Positions 6,824-12,698 of a stretch of DNA of 15,477 nucleotides are shown piece by piece (the stretch's first letter is position 1; every line of letters starts with the position of its first letter). The notes under the pieces were generated by a model that saw nothing but the letters and a program-made list of their open reading frames with translations, searched no databases and was not told the DNA's origin. Where the stretch lies: NCBI GenBank assembly GCA_937995495.1, contig CALKKA010000090.1:1-15477 (forward strand). The letters run 5' to 3'. Source of the DNA: an uncultured Phycisphaerae bacterium. Its GTDB lineage: Bacteria > Planctomycetota > Phycisphaerae > Sedimentisphaerales > Anaerohalosphaeraceae. The position numbers were made by a program, and so were the translations under genes.

Positions 6824-7426
6824 TCAAAGTTCCGAGCGGTTCAGAACCGCATCGGTTAGGATACTGCCGCTGGCAAACTCAAGGGTCGAGCCGGCAGGAA
6901 GGCCTCGGGCCAGACGGGTGACCTTAACAGGGAACGGCTGCAGCAGTGAATGAATATACAGTGATGTTCCGTCTCCTTCGAGGTTTGGGTTCGTTGCCAT
7001 GACCACCTCTTTGATGGATCCGGTGCGAACACGCTTTATCAAGGCGTCAATCGTCAGGTCGTCCGGCTCGATTCCCTCCAGCGGAGCAATATGCCCGTTC
7101 AATATGTGATAGGTCCACTTGCACAGACCCGTCTTTTCAAGCCCAACGACATCCTTGGGCTGCTCGACCACGCAGATAACATCCTGTTCACGGCGTACGT
7201 CTGAACAGATCGAACAGACATCGCTTTCTGCCAGATTGTAACAAACACGGCACTGATGGATATTGGCTTTGACATCTGAAATGGCATGAGCCAAAGCGAG
7301 TGCATCGGGTTTTTGAGCTTTGAGAATATAGAATGCCAATCGTTCTGCGGTCTTGGGACCAATCCCGGGAAGCTTGCCAAACTGCTCAACTAATTCGTTT
7401 AGGCTTTTTGTATAGGCCGGATTCAT
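6824..7426 (-). CDS. recR: recombination mediator protein RecR
   Basis: RecR works with RecO or RecF to load RecA onto single-stranded DNA during gap repair. The product has 200 residues, the usual length. Domains in order: a helix-hairpin-helix at about 16-30 (KLPGIGPKTAERLA), a C4 zinc finger (C59, C62, C71, C74), and a Toprim domain starting near 82 (VICVVEQPKDVVGLE) with the ILNGHIAPLEGI stretch. A C-terminal part contains NPNLEGDGTSLYI and TRLARGLPAGS. The ATG at 7426 is four bases downstream of the dnaX stop, with a GAGG ribosome site inside the end of dnaX, so the two are co-translated. The ybaB/ebfC gene that commonly sits between dnaX and recR is absent here. Confidence 0.98.
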   Translation of the reverse strand: MNPAYTKSLNELVEQFGKLPGIGPKTAERLAFYILKAQKPDALALAHAISDVKANIHQCRVCYNLAESDVCSICSDVRREQDVICVVEQPKDVVGLEKTGLCKWTYHILNGHIAPLEGIEPDDLTIDALIKRVRTGSIKEVVMATNPNLEGDGTSLYIHSLLQPFPVKVTRLARGLPAGSTLEFASGSILTDAVLNRSEL

Positions 7427-7429
7427 GGG

Positions 7430-9148
7430 CTAATGAACCTCCTGATCAATAAGACCATCTTCATGGTCGTCGTCGGGCTGAATGTCTATCTTCTGTATCT
7501 CCACCGGTGTGGCATCCAGGCCTTTAAGAATCATTTGGACCGCCGGGTCGTTGAGTGCCTGCTGTCGTTGTTGACGATTGATGCCAGTGGCCTCTGTCGC
7601 GGAAGCTGCATCCGGCGGTTTCTTTTCTGGCAGCGTACTTCGGCTGTCCACTGATTCAATGCGAACAGTAATATTTTTTGATAAAACCCTCGACAGGGAA
7701 CTCTGCAGCACAGTGAGTTTGCGCTGGCATGCATTCTGGGCCAATTGCCCGGAACCATCGCTGCCGAAGCATAGAAACAGGGTTGAATCATCAAAACGCA
7801 CCGGTTTTCCCTGTACCAAAAAAGCGCCCAACGACGAGTCAGACTGGGCACATTGCTCGGCAATTGTTTTCCAGGAGGATTGAATCGTGGCTATATCTGC
7901 GGCAGCCGAAGACAGCGGTTGCGTTGAAGCCGACTCGGGTGAAGCCACAAGCACAGCGGGGGTTGGGTGACCCGTTGCTATTTTTTTTTTTAGAGGAAGG
8001 CCCGTGCTCAGCCCCGCGGTCAACTGTGCGCTAAGCCGGTCCAGGCCGATGAAATGCTCACTGAGTGTCAGCCGCACTAGCGATGCCTCCAGCAAAGCAC
8101 GGCTGGTTTCACTGGTTCGCAGGGTCCATCGCAACTTTTCCAGGGCCGTAATGTTATAGACCAGCGCCGCCACATCAAAACTTTCTGAAATCTGCTGCAA
8201 CTGCTGTTTTTCCTCATCCGTCAGCAACAGAACCTTGCTGTCGGCACCGGCGCTCTGAAGAACCATCATATCACGCATCGTCTGGATCAGCAGGTCACAG
8301 ATTTGTCCGGAACGTTGGCCATGGTCGATCAACTGGTCGATCACATCCAGCGTTGCGGCCGCATCATGACCGGCGATTGAAAAGAGCAAACTCATGACCT
8401 TTTGCCTGTCCGGGGTGCCCACTAATTCGTTCAGATGGCCAGAGGTCAGCGGTTGTGTCCCCGCACTGATCAGTTGGTCCAGCAAACTTAGTGCATCTCG
8501 CATGGAACCGTTGGCCAATCGTGAAAGGTGGACGATCAAATCCTTCTCATATTTAATCTTCTCATCTTTGAGGATCATCTCAAGCTGGCGACCGATCACC
8601 TCGGCACCGATACTCTGGAAGTCGAACCGCTGGCAGCGGGACTGAATGGTTGCGAGTACTTTATTCGGTTCGGTGGTGGCAAAGATAAACTTGACATGTT
8701 CCGGGGGCTCTTCGAGGATCTTCAGCAACGCGTTAAACGCCCCCGTGCTGAGCATGTGAACCTCATCGATGATATAAATCTTGAACCGTGCCCGTGCGGG
8801 GCGATAGATCGCATTCTCCCGGAGTTGCCGGATGTTATCGACGCCGTTATTACTGGCACCATCGATCTCAATGACATCGATGTCCTCACCGGCGTTCACG
8901 GATACGCAACTGTCGCACTTCAGACACGGGGTCACGGTTGGCCCGTCGGCCTCCAGGCAGTTCATTGATTTGGCCAGAACTCGAGCCATCGTGGTTTTAC
9001 CCACGCCCCGCGTGCCGCAAAACAGGTAGGCATGCGCCACTCGCCCCATCTCAATGGCATTTTTTAATGTCTGCGCAACCGCGTCCTGACCGACCACATC
9101 GTCGAAGGTCTGCGAACGGTACCTGCGTGCTATTACGGTATAAGCCAT
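7430..9148 (-). CDS. dnaX: DNA polymerase III subunits tau/gamma, DnaX
   Basis: DnaX is the ATPase of the sliding-clamp loader. The full-length tau form (572 residues) should also bind polymerase and helicase. Seen directly: Walker A GTRGVGKT at 45-52, zinc-finger cysteines C64, C75, C78, C81, Walker B IIDEVHM at 126-132, sensor-1 FATTEPNK near 156-163 and the arginine-finger SRC at 170-172. The clamp-loader lid and collar domains run to about residue 365. The C-terminal 200 residues are variable, rich in Ser, Ala and Pro. An 11-A run covers codons 386-390, and a one-base loss there gives TAG after K389, predicting a short gamma form. Upstream lies the SRP RNA; recR follows after three bases. 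The start ATG at 9148 is the family start (MAYTVIARRYRSQTFDDVVGQ) although its ribosome site is weak. Confidence 0.98.
   Translation of the reverse strand: MAYTVIARRYRSQTFDDVVGQDAVAQTLKNAIEMGRVAHAYLFCGTRGVGKTTMARVLAKSMNCLEADGPTVTPCLKCDSCVSVNAGEDIDVIEIDGASNNGVDNIRQLRENAIYRPARARFKIYIIDEVHMLSTGAFNALLKILEEPPEHVKFIFATTEPNKVLATIQSRCQRFDFQSIGAEVIGRQLEMILKDEKIKYEKDLIVHLSRLANGSMRDALSLLDQLISAGTQPLTSGHLNELVGTPDRQKVMSLLFSIAGHDAAATLDVIDQLIDHGQRSGQICDLLIQTMRDMMVLQSAGADSKVLLLTDEEKQQLQQISESFDVAALVYNITALEKLRWTLRTSETSRALLEASLVRLTLSEHFIGLDRLSAQLTAGLSTGLPLKKKIATGHPTPAVLVASPESASTQPLSSAAADIATIQSSWKTIAEQCAQSDSSLGAFLVQGKPVRFDDSTLFLCFGSDGSGQLAQNACQRKLTVLQSSLSRVLSKNITVRIESVDSRSTLPEKKPPDAASATEATGINRQQRQQALNDPAVQMILKGLDATPVEIQKIDIQPDDDHEDGLIDQEVH
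7981..7991 (-). other. A11 slippage site in dnaX
   Basis: Eleven consecutive A on the coding strand span the CTA AAA AAA AAA ATA codons. In the normal frame they encode Leu-Lys-Lys-Lys-Ile. Removing one A (or adding two) puts TAG directly after the third Lys, giving a 389-residue product that ends just past the clamp-loader collar. Adding one A, or a -1 ribosomal shift, gives about 47 different residues before TGA. The run and stop placement are seen directly; slippage is inferred by analogy with dnaX of Thermus thermophilus, where an A9 run causes transcriptional slippage. Confidence 0.7.
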
Positions 9149-9252
9149 TGAATAATTTCCAGTTTTCAGATTTCAAATTACCAATCGAAAGGACCCGAAT
9201 ACCTTACATGACAGGGAAATGAAAATCAATTGAAAACAGGAAATAGAAAATG

Positions 9253-9359
9253 AAAAAAAGGCGGCCGGGTTGACCACGCACAACACCGGTAACGCTTATG
9301 GCTGCTCGGTTCCCCGCCTGACCAGATTCACGCCCAATGCTTGCATGGGACCCGACCCC
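9253..9359 (-). ncRNA. ffs: small signal recognition particle RNA (4.5S-type)
   Basis: This is the RNA scaffold of the signal recognition particle; it binds Ffh and FtsY and targets membrane proteins. On the minus strand the invariant Ffh-binding hairpin reads GGUCAGG-CGG-GGAA-CCG-AGCAGCC: a GGAA tetraloop on a three-pair stem, with the conserved GUCAGG and AGCAG internal-loop strands. The rest folds into the expected rod. The ends GGUCGGGU (9350-9357) and ACCCGGCC pair over eight positions, the inner CCAUGCA pairs with UGCGUGG, and further short helices lead to the apical loop. The body is about 100 nt (9260-9359) and ends in CC followed by seven U (9253-9259), which should terminate transcription. 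Position upstream of dnaX is a common arrangement. The exact 5' end is uncertain by a few bases. The remaining 104 bases to dnaX are an AT-rich leader without a recognisable element. Confidence 0.93.
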
Positions 9360-9407
9360 AAGTAATGTCAGTCCTGAAAGCTATGGTCAGACAGTTTAGC
9401 GGCTGAG

Positions 9408-9438
9408 ACGAAAAAATCCAGAAAAAAACGAAAAAATC
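9408..9438. repeat. phased A-tracts with an 11-base direct repeat in a divergent promoter region
   Basis: The plus strand carries ACGAAAAAATC twice (9408-9418 and 9428-9438) with a 20-base period, and a further A7 run at 9422-9428 between them. The A-tracts begin at 9411, 9422 and 9431, close to one helical turn apart, which should bend the DNA. The block lies between ffs (leftward) and the ferredoxin gene (rightward), at the distance where UP elements sit for either promoter. The UP-element role is inferred. Confidence 0.5.
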
Positions 9439-9461
9439 ATTTTAATCATCCCCAGTTCGCG

Positions 9462-9467
9462 TATAAT
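9462..9467 (+). promoter_or_regulatory. -10 box of the ferredoxin gene
   Basis: A perfect TATAAT is followed by a predicted start near 9474 and a leader of about 30 bases. The -35 region at 17 or 18 bases (ATTTTA or CATTTT) is poor, so strength may come from the A-tracts immediately upstream. The ribosome site GAGGAG lies seven bases before the ATG. Confidence 0.55.
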
Positions 9468-9503
9468 TGAGGTGTTCAAAGAACGTTCGCTGAGGAGAAA
9501 ATC

Positions 9504-9686
9504 ATGAAAGTACGGATTGAAGATAGCTGCACCGCCTGTGGGTTATGCGTGGATACCTGCCCGGATGTATTCGAGATGGGTGACGAAATTGCTGAAGTCA
9601 TTGTCGATAATGTACCGCCGGAGTTGGAAGAAACGGCCCAGCAGGCAGTTGATGAATGCCCCGTTGAGGCGATCGTCGCCGAATAA
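9504..9686 (+). CDS. single-cluster [4Fe-4S] ferredoxin
   Basis: This is a 60-residue soluble electron carrier, the only plus-strand gene here. It resembles Thermotoga- and Desulfovibrio-type ferredoxins with one cluster. Expected ligands are C9, C12, C15 (CTACGLC) and C52 in DECPVEAI. C19 (TCPDVF) matches the cysteine that forms a disulfide with a second one near residue 43 in Thermotoga maritima ferredoxin, but position 43 is Glu here, so C19 has no partner. The middle is acidic and has lost the second cluster motif. It has a perfect TATAAT and a GAGGAG ribosome site, is transcribed alone, and converges on proC with an 18-base gap. It could serve the 2-oxoacid oxidoreductase at the left of the window or radical SAM enzymes such as ThiH; neither link is shown by sequence. 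Confidence 0.94.
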   Translation: MKVRIEDSCTACGLCVDTCPDVFEMGDEIAEVIVDNVPPELEETAQQAVDECPVEAIVAE

Positions 9687-9704
9687 TCAATAACCAACGA
9701 TTAT

Positions 9705-10514
9705 CTACCCTGATAAGGCTCGGCCGCGATCTCGGGCAGCCCTTAGGGCTTTTGTAACAATTGCCTCGAAACCTTCCTTAGAGAAAGTCTTTAATGCAGC
9801 CTCGGTGGTTCCACCAGGACTGGTCACCTTTTGTCTTAAAACCGCTGGATCTTCGCCCTGTTCTTGGGCTGATTCGGCCAGTAATGCTGCTCCTTTAGCT
9901 GTTTGCAGCACAAGCGTTTTCGCAGTTTCAGCGGTCAGACCCAATTCCACGCCTGCCTTGACCATCGCTTCCATCAACAAAAAGAAATAGGCCGGCCCCG
10001 ACCCGCTGACGGCGGTGACGGTGTCGATCAGTGATTCATCATCCACAACAATCGATGTGCCCACCGAGTCGCAGATATCCATCGCCGCTTTCAGGTTGTC
10101 CTCGGACGCGCCGGCATTATAGAGTCCGCTGGCGCCGGCCCCGACCAGCGCCGGGGTATTGGGCATCACGCGAACAATTTGAACATCGCCCAGCTTGGCG
10201 CGGATCGAATCGGTGGTGATCCCGGCGGCAATCGATATCACCAGCACACTGTCTTTGAGCGTCCCGGCGACCCCGTCCAAGACATCGCCCATCACCTGCG
10301 GTTTGACACTGAGGACGATAACATCAGCCCGTGCTGTCAATTCTTTGTTGTCGTCAGTCGTATGGATCCCGTAAAGGTCTTTAAGGACATCAAGCTGCTC
10401 AAGTCGAATATCCGAAACCCAGATATGATTTGCAGGGTAAAGCCCGGCTTTAAGTATCCCTGTCAACAGGGCCTGAGCCATATTCCCGCCGCCGATGAAT
10501 CCGATTGTCTTCAT
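9705..10514 (-). CDS. proC: pyrroline-5-carboxylate reductase ProC
   Basis: ProC catalyses the last step of proline synthesis, NAD(P)H reduction of pyrroline-5-carboxylate. The product has 269 residues, the family norm. Seen directly: the N-terminal Rossmann motif IGFIGGGNMA at 4-13, the cofactor-domain strand VIVLSVKPQ near 65-73, MPNTPALVGAGASG near 117-130, the dimerisation-domain signature AVSGSGPAYFFLLMEAM, and the C-terminal SPGGTTEAAL at 232-241. The ATG at 10514 has AAAGG about nine bases upstream. It is downstream of the sigma gene on the same strand, but a 101-base gap with an inverted repeat separates them. The 3' end converges with the ferredoxin gene and no hairpin-plus-U terminator is visible between them. 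Confidence 0.97.
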   Translation of the reverse strand: MKTIGFIGGGNMAQALLTGILKAGLYPANHIWVSDIRLEQLDVLKDLYGIHTTDDNKELTARADVIVLSVKPQVMGDVLDGVAGTLKDSVLVISIAAGITTDSIRAKLGDVQIVRVMPNTPALVGAGASGLYNAGASEDNLKAAMDICDSVGTSIVVDDESLIDTVTAVSGSGPAYFFLLMEAMVKAGVELGLTAETAKTLVLQTAKGAALLAESAQEQGEDPAVLRQKVTSPGGTTEAALKTFSKEGFEAIVTKALRAARDRGRALSG

Positions 10515-10538
10515 TTCTTATACCTTTCCAGTAAATAT

Positions 10539-10609
10539 ACCATGAAGTCCATGAAGGCCATGAGGGTTATACTATTACTTTTCCTGGTTATCTTCAAGTG
10601 CTTCATGGT
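10539..10609. repeat. imperfect inverted repeat with three tandem 9-base units
   Basis: The left arm ACCATGAAGTCCATGAAG (10539-10556) and the reverse complement of the right arm (10592-10609) match at 15 of 18 positions, with 35 bases between. The left side also forms a tandem series with a nine-base period: CATGAAGTC, CATGAAGGC, CATGAGGGT (10541-10567). It fills most of the gap between the sigma gene and proC and has no U-tract, so it is not a standard terminator. It looks like a dispersed intergenic repeat unit, but only one copy is in this window. Confidence 0.6.
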
Positions 10610-10615
10610 GAATAA

Positions 10616-12256
10616 TTATCCAGTTAGCAAATCAAACTGTTCGGGGCTTAAGCTCTGTCTGAGTTTCTGCAGGGCTTGCAGTTCAATCTGGCGAATGCGT
10701 TCTTTACTCAGATCCAGATCCTCGCCGATTTGTTTCAGTGTCTTTGGCTTTTTTTTGATAATTTCAGGAGCCAGAGCATAATGATTCAAAATAATATATT
10801 GTTCCCGTTGATCCAGATTGTTTTTGATGATCGTCTGCAAGTCCTGGTGGGCCTGCTCGACGGCCATGATATCCGGCAGTTGCTCAAGCCGCAGATTAAC
10901 CGGCAGATTTGCAAAATCCGCCCCGCCCGCACGATCCGGACGTTTGGCTTCGCTGGGAATCAACCGAGCGAAGCCCTTGACGATGGCCCAACTGGCATAC
11001 GTGCTGAATCGATACCCGCGCGCATAATCGAATTTTTCCACCGCCGCCATTAACGCAACGCTGCCTTCACTGACCAGCTCACTCATTTGACCCCCTGCGG
11101 CGAGATGCTTGCTGGCAATGCTGACCACCAGGGCCATATTGGCTTCGATAATCGCTTTCTTTACGGCCTCAGCTTCCTTGAGCAGTGCTTCAATATGATT
11201 GAGTCGGTCTGAGCGAGGTTGGCCCCGCTTGATCTGACTCCGCTGTTGACAGGCCATGAACTTTAAATAATTATATCGCTGGAACATATCCGTTTCCTGC
11301 TGACGGCTCAATAAAGCGGGTCGATCCGTTTTTTTCGGCAGCACTTTCTCCAGCGGCACTGACAAAATACGCTCCTCAAAATCAGACTCCGAGAAAGCTT
11401 CATTAGAAACGAATTCAATTTTCTTATTGAATAATTCTTTGGCAAGTTGCTGATTAATAATCCGATAAATTGAACTTCGACTGCGACCAAACAATTCCAT
11501 CAATCTCTTGACGCTAATATTTTGCTGACTCATCTTATAGAGTTGAGCCGTATCTTTTGATGACATCCTGCCACGAGATTTCGGGATCACAGGTGAATCG
11601 ATTCGTCGCTGGCTCAACGCCTCTAAAACTGAACGCACGGTTTGCCGGGAGCGATGGACCAGCCGGGCAATCTCCAAAACCAGCTCATTTTGAGTCTTGT
11701 AGTCTCTTTGACTCGTCAACTCCTCCGCCAAGGACACGATCTTCTCTTTCTGTGGATCGGTCAACAATGTAAACTGCCCCGCCTGACGAACCAACTCGCC
11801 GTGATCATTTACAAATGAATCCACTGTTGACTGGGTGAAACCCATTCGTTTGCGGCCGTCTTCAAAAATGTAGATCTTCCCCGTCAATCCACGCTTTTGC
11901 CAGCGACGGATCGTCTTGGTCGAAACAGAGAAGCGAGCGGCGAGTTGTTCAACGGTAAAAATAGCTTCATCCTGCTCGGATGCATCCAATTGAAGTTCAG
12001 CACTGAGTCGAGCAATCCAGACCCGTAAATCGGCCATCAGGTCTCTTCCGGAGATGAGATGTTGTTCCGGCTTTTCCGGAGGGCGGTATCCCGTGATTCG
12101 ATAGACAATGAAATCGAACGGATACTCTCGCTCGGCATCAAGGATCATCAAAAGTTGTTCGGAGGCAGCGAGCTGTTTTTTCTTTTGGGGGATCGGTGCA
12201 AACCGCAATTGATCAAAAAAATCTCGCAGAACCGGATGACTAACCCGCATTTTCAT
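10616..12256 (-). CDS. sigma-70 family RNA polymerase sigma factor with N-terminal multi-HTH extension
   Basis: The product has 546 residues. The C-terminal half is a sigma-70 core: a region 1.2-like stretch at about 313-340 (ALLSRQQETDMFQRY), region 2 at about 365-445 (NMALVVSIASKHL, SEGSVALMAAVEKFDY, GYRFSTYASWAIVKGFARLIPSEAKR), and region 4 near 500-535 (TLKQIGEDLDLSKERIRQIELQALQKL). Region 3 is short. The N-terminal half is unusual. A MerR/excisionase-like helix-turn-helix at 99-150 (FTVEQLAARFSVSTKTIRRWQKRG) is followed by a probable HTH near 190-215 and a clear one at about 245-270 (SVKRLMELFGRSRSSIYRII). The 2.3/2.4 wording (STYASW...ARLIPSEAKRPDR) recalls sigma factors I associate with planctomycetes. 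It lies 27 bases downstream of the TIGR04138-type gene, so it is probably cotranscribed with metG. Target promoters are unknown. Confidence 0.92.
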   Translation of the reverse strand: MKMRVSHPVLRDFFDQLRFAPIPQKKKQLAASEQLLMILDAEREYPFDFIVYRITGYRPPEKPEQHLISGRDLMADLRVWIARLSAELQLDASEQDEAIFTVEQLAARFSVSTKTIRRWQKRGLTGKIYIFEDGRKRMGFTQSTVDSFVNDHGELVRQAGQFTLLTDPQKEKIVSLAEELTSQRDYKTQNELVLEIARLVHRSRQTVRSVLEALSQRRIDSPVIPKSRGRMSSKDTAQLYKMSQQNISVKRLMELFGRSRSSIYRIINQQLAKELFNKKIEFVSNEAFSESDFEERILSVPLEKVLPKKTDRPALLSRQQETDMFQRYNYLKFMACQQRSQIKRGQPRSDRLNHIEALLKEAEAVKKAIIEANMALVVSIASKHLAAGGQMSELVSEGSVALMAAVEKFDYARGYRFSTYASWAIVKGFARLIPSEAKRPDRAGGADFANLPVNLRLEQLPDIMAVEQAHQDLQTIIKNNLDQREQYIILNHYALAPEIIKKKPKTLKQIGEDLDLSKERIRQIELQALQKLRQSLSPEQFDLLTG

Positions 12257-12283
12257 AAAAAACGCTTTACCTGATGAAGAATA

Positions 12284-12664
12284 TTAACGAATCTCAATGA
12301 CGAATTGCGCTTCAAAGACTTCGCCAAAATTGAATACTTCATCAAAGTCTTCGACGGTATCCGTCTCCTGGGAGGTCATCCAACCACTGTCGATCATCAG
12401 GTAGACAATCTCGCCAAAATCGCGTGTGTCACGGACGCCCCAGCGTTCTAGAACCATCCCCGCCAAACGGCCCCACCGTTTTTGAGCCAGACGGGCCAGG
12501 CCCCAAGCCAGTTCCTGTCCAGAAATGTGGCGCGGGGGTTGTTCGGGGTCCTCGTGCTGGCGAAGTTCGTCAATCGTAGAAGCCAGCCCTTCGAAAACAA
12601 ATTTCAGCGCCCGCCCATCGTAGCGGCCGTCTTGCTGTACAATTTCTTCGATTGTCTTTTTCAT
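12284..12664 (-). CDS. Minf_1886 / TIGR04138 family protein, function unknown
   Basis: A 126-residue soluble protein without signal peptide or membrane segment. It matches the pattern I recall for the Minf_1886 family (TIGR04138), found mainly in Planctomycetes and Verrucomicrobia: an opening of the type RYDGRALKFVFEGL, the core RHISGQELAWGLARLAQKRWG, then ERWGVRDTRDFGEIVYLMI and an acidic end containing EDFDEVFNFGEVFEAQF. No catalytic motif is evident and the function is not known to me. It lies 34 bases after metG and 27 bases before the sigma gene, so all three are probably on one transcript. Family membership is from memory of the conserved blocks; an HMM search would decide. Confidence 0.82.
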   Translation of the reverse strand: MKKTIEEIVQQDGRYDGRALKFVFEGLASTIDELRQHEDPEQPPRHISGQELAWGLARLAQKRWGRLAGMVLERWGVRDTRDFGEIVYLMIDSGWMTSQETDTVEDFDEVFNFGEVFEAQFVIEIR

Positions 12665-12698
12665 TGTTATTGCCCCAAATGGAGCGAGGATAATTTAG

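Noticed and set aside
6818..6850. Palindrome GCGGTTCAGAACCGC near the recR end followed by a T6 run, as a possible terminator
   Set aside because: The T-run begins 12 bases after the stem, too far for a standard rho-independent terminator, and the hairpin is within recR coding sequence.
7531..7863. A 110-codon minus-strand frame inside dnaX
   Set aside because: It is the +1 frame of dnaX; its sequence is low in family-like pattern and starts at an internal ATG without a ribosome site.
7849..7980. A -1 ribosomal frameshift product from the dnaX A-run
   Set aside because: It would add about 47 unrelated residues before TGA, and I see no strong downstream hairpin; the immediate TAG in the other frame fits a gamma form better.
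9149..9252. AT-rich leader of dnaX with repeated CATTTTC-like words as a repeat array or regulator
   Set aside because: The words are short, irregular and expected in AT-rich DNA; no stable hairpin or conserved RNA motif was seen.
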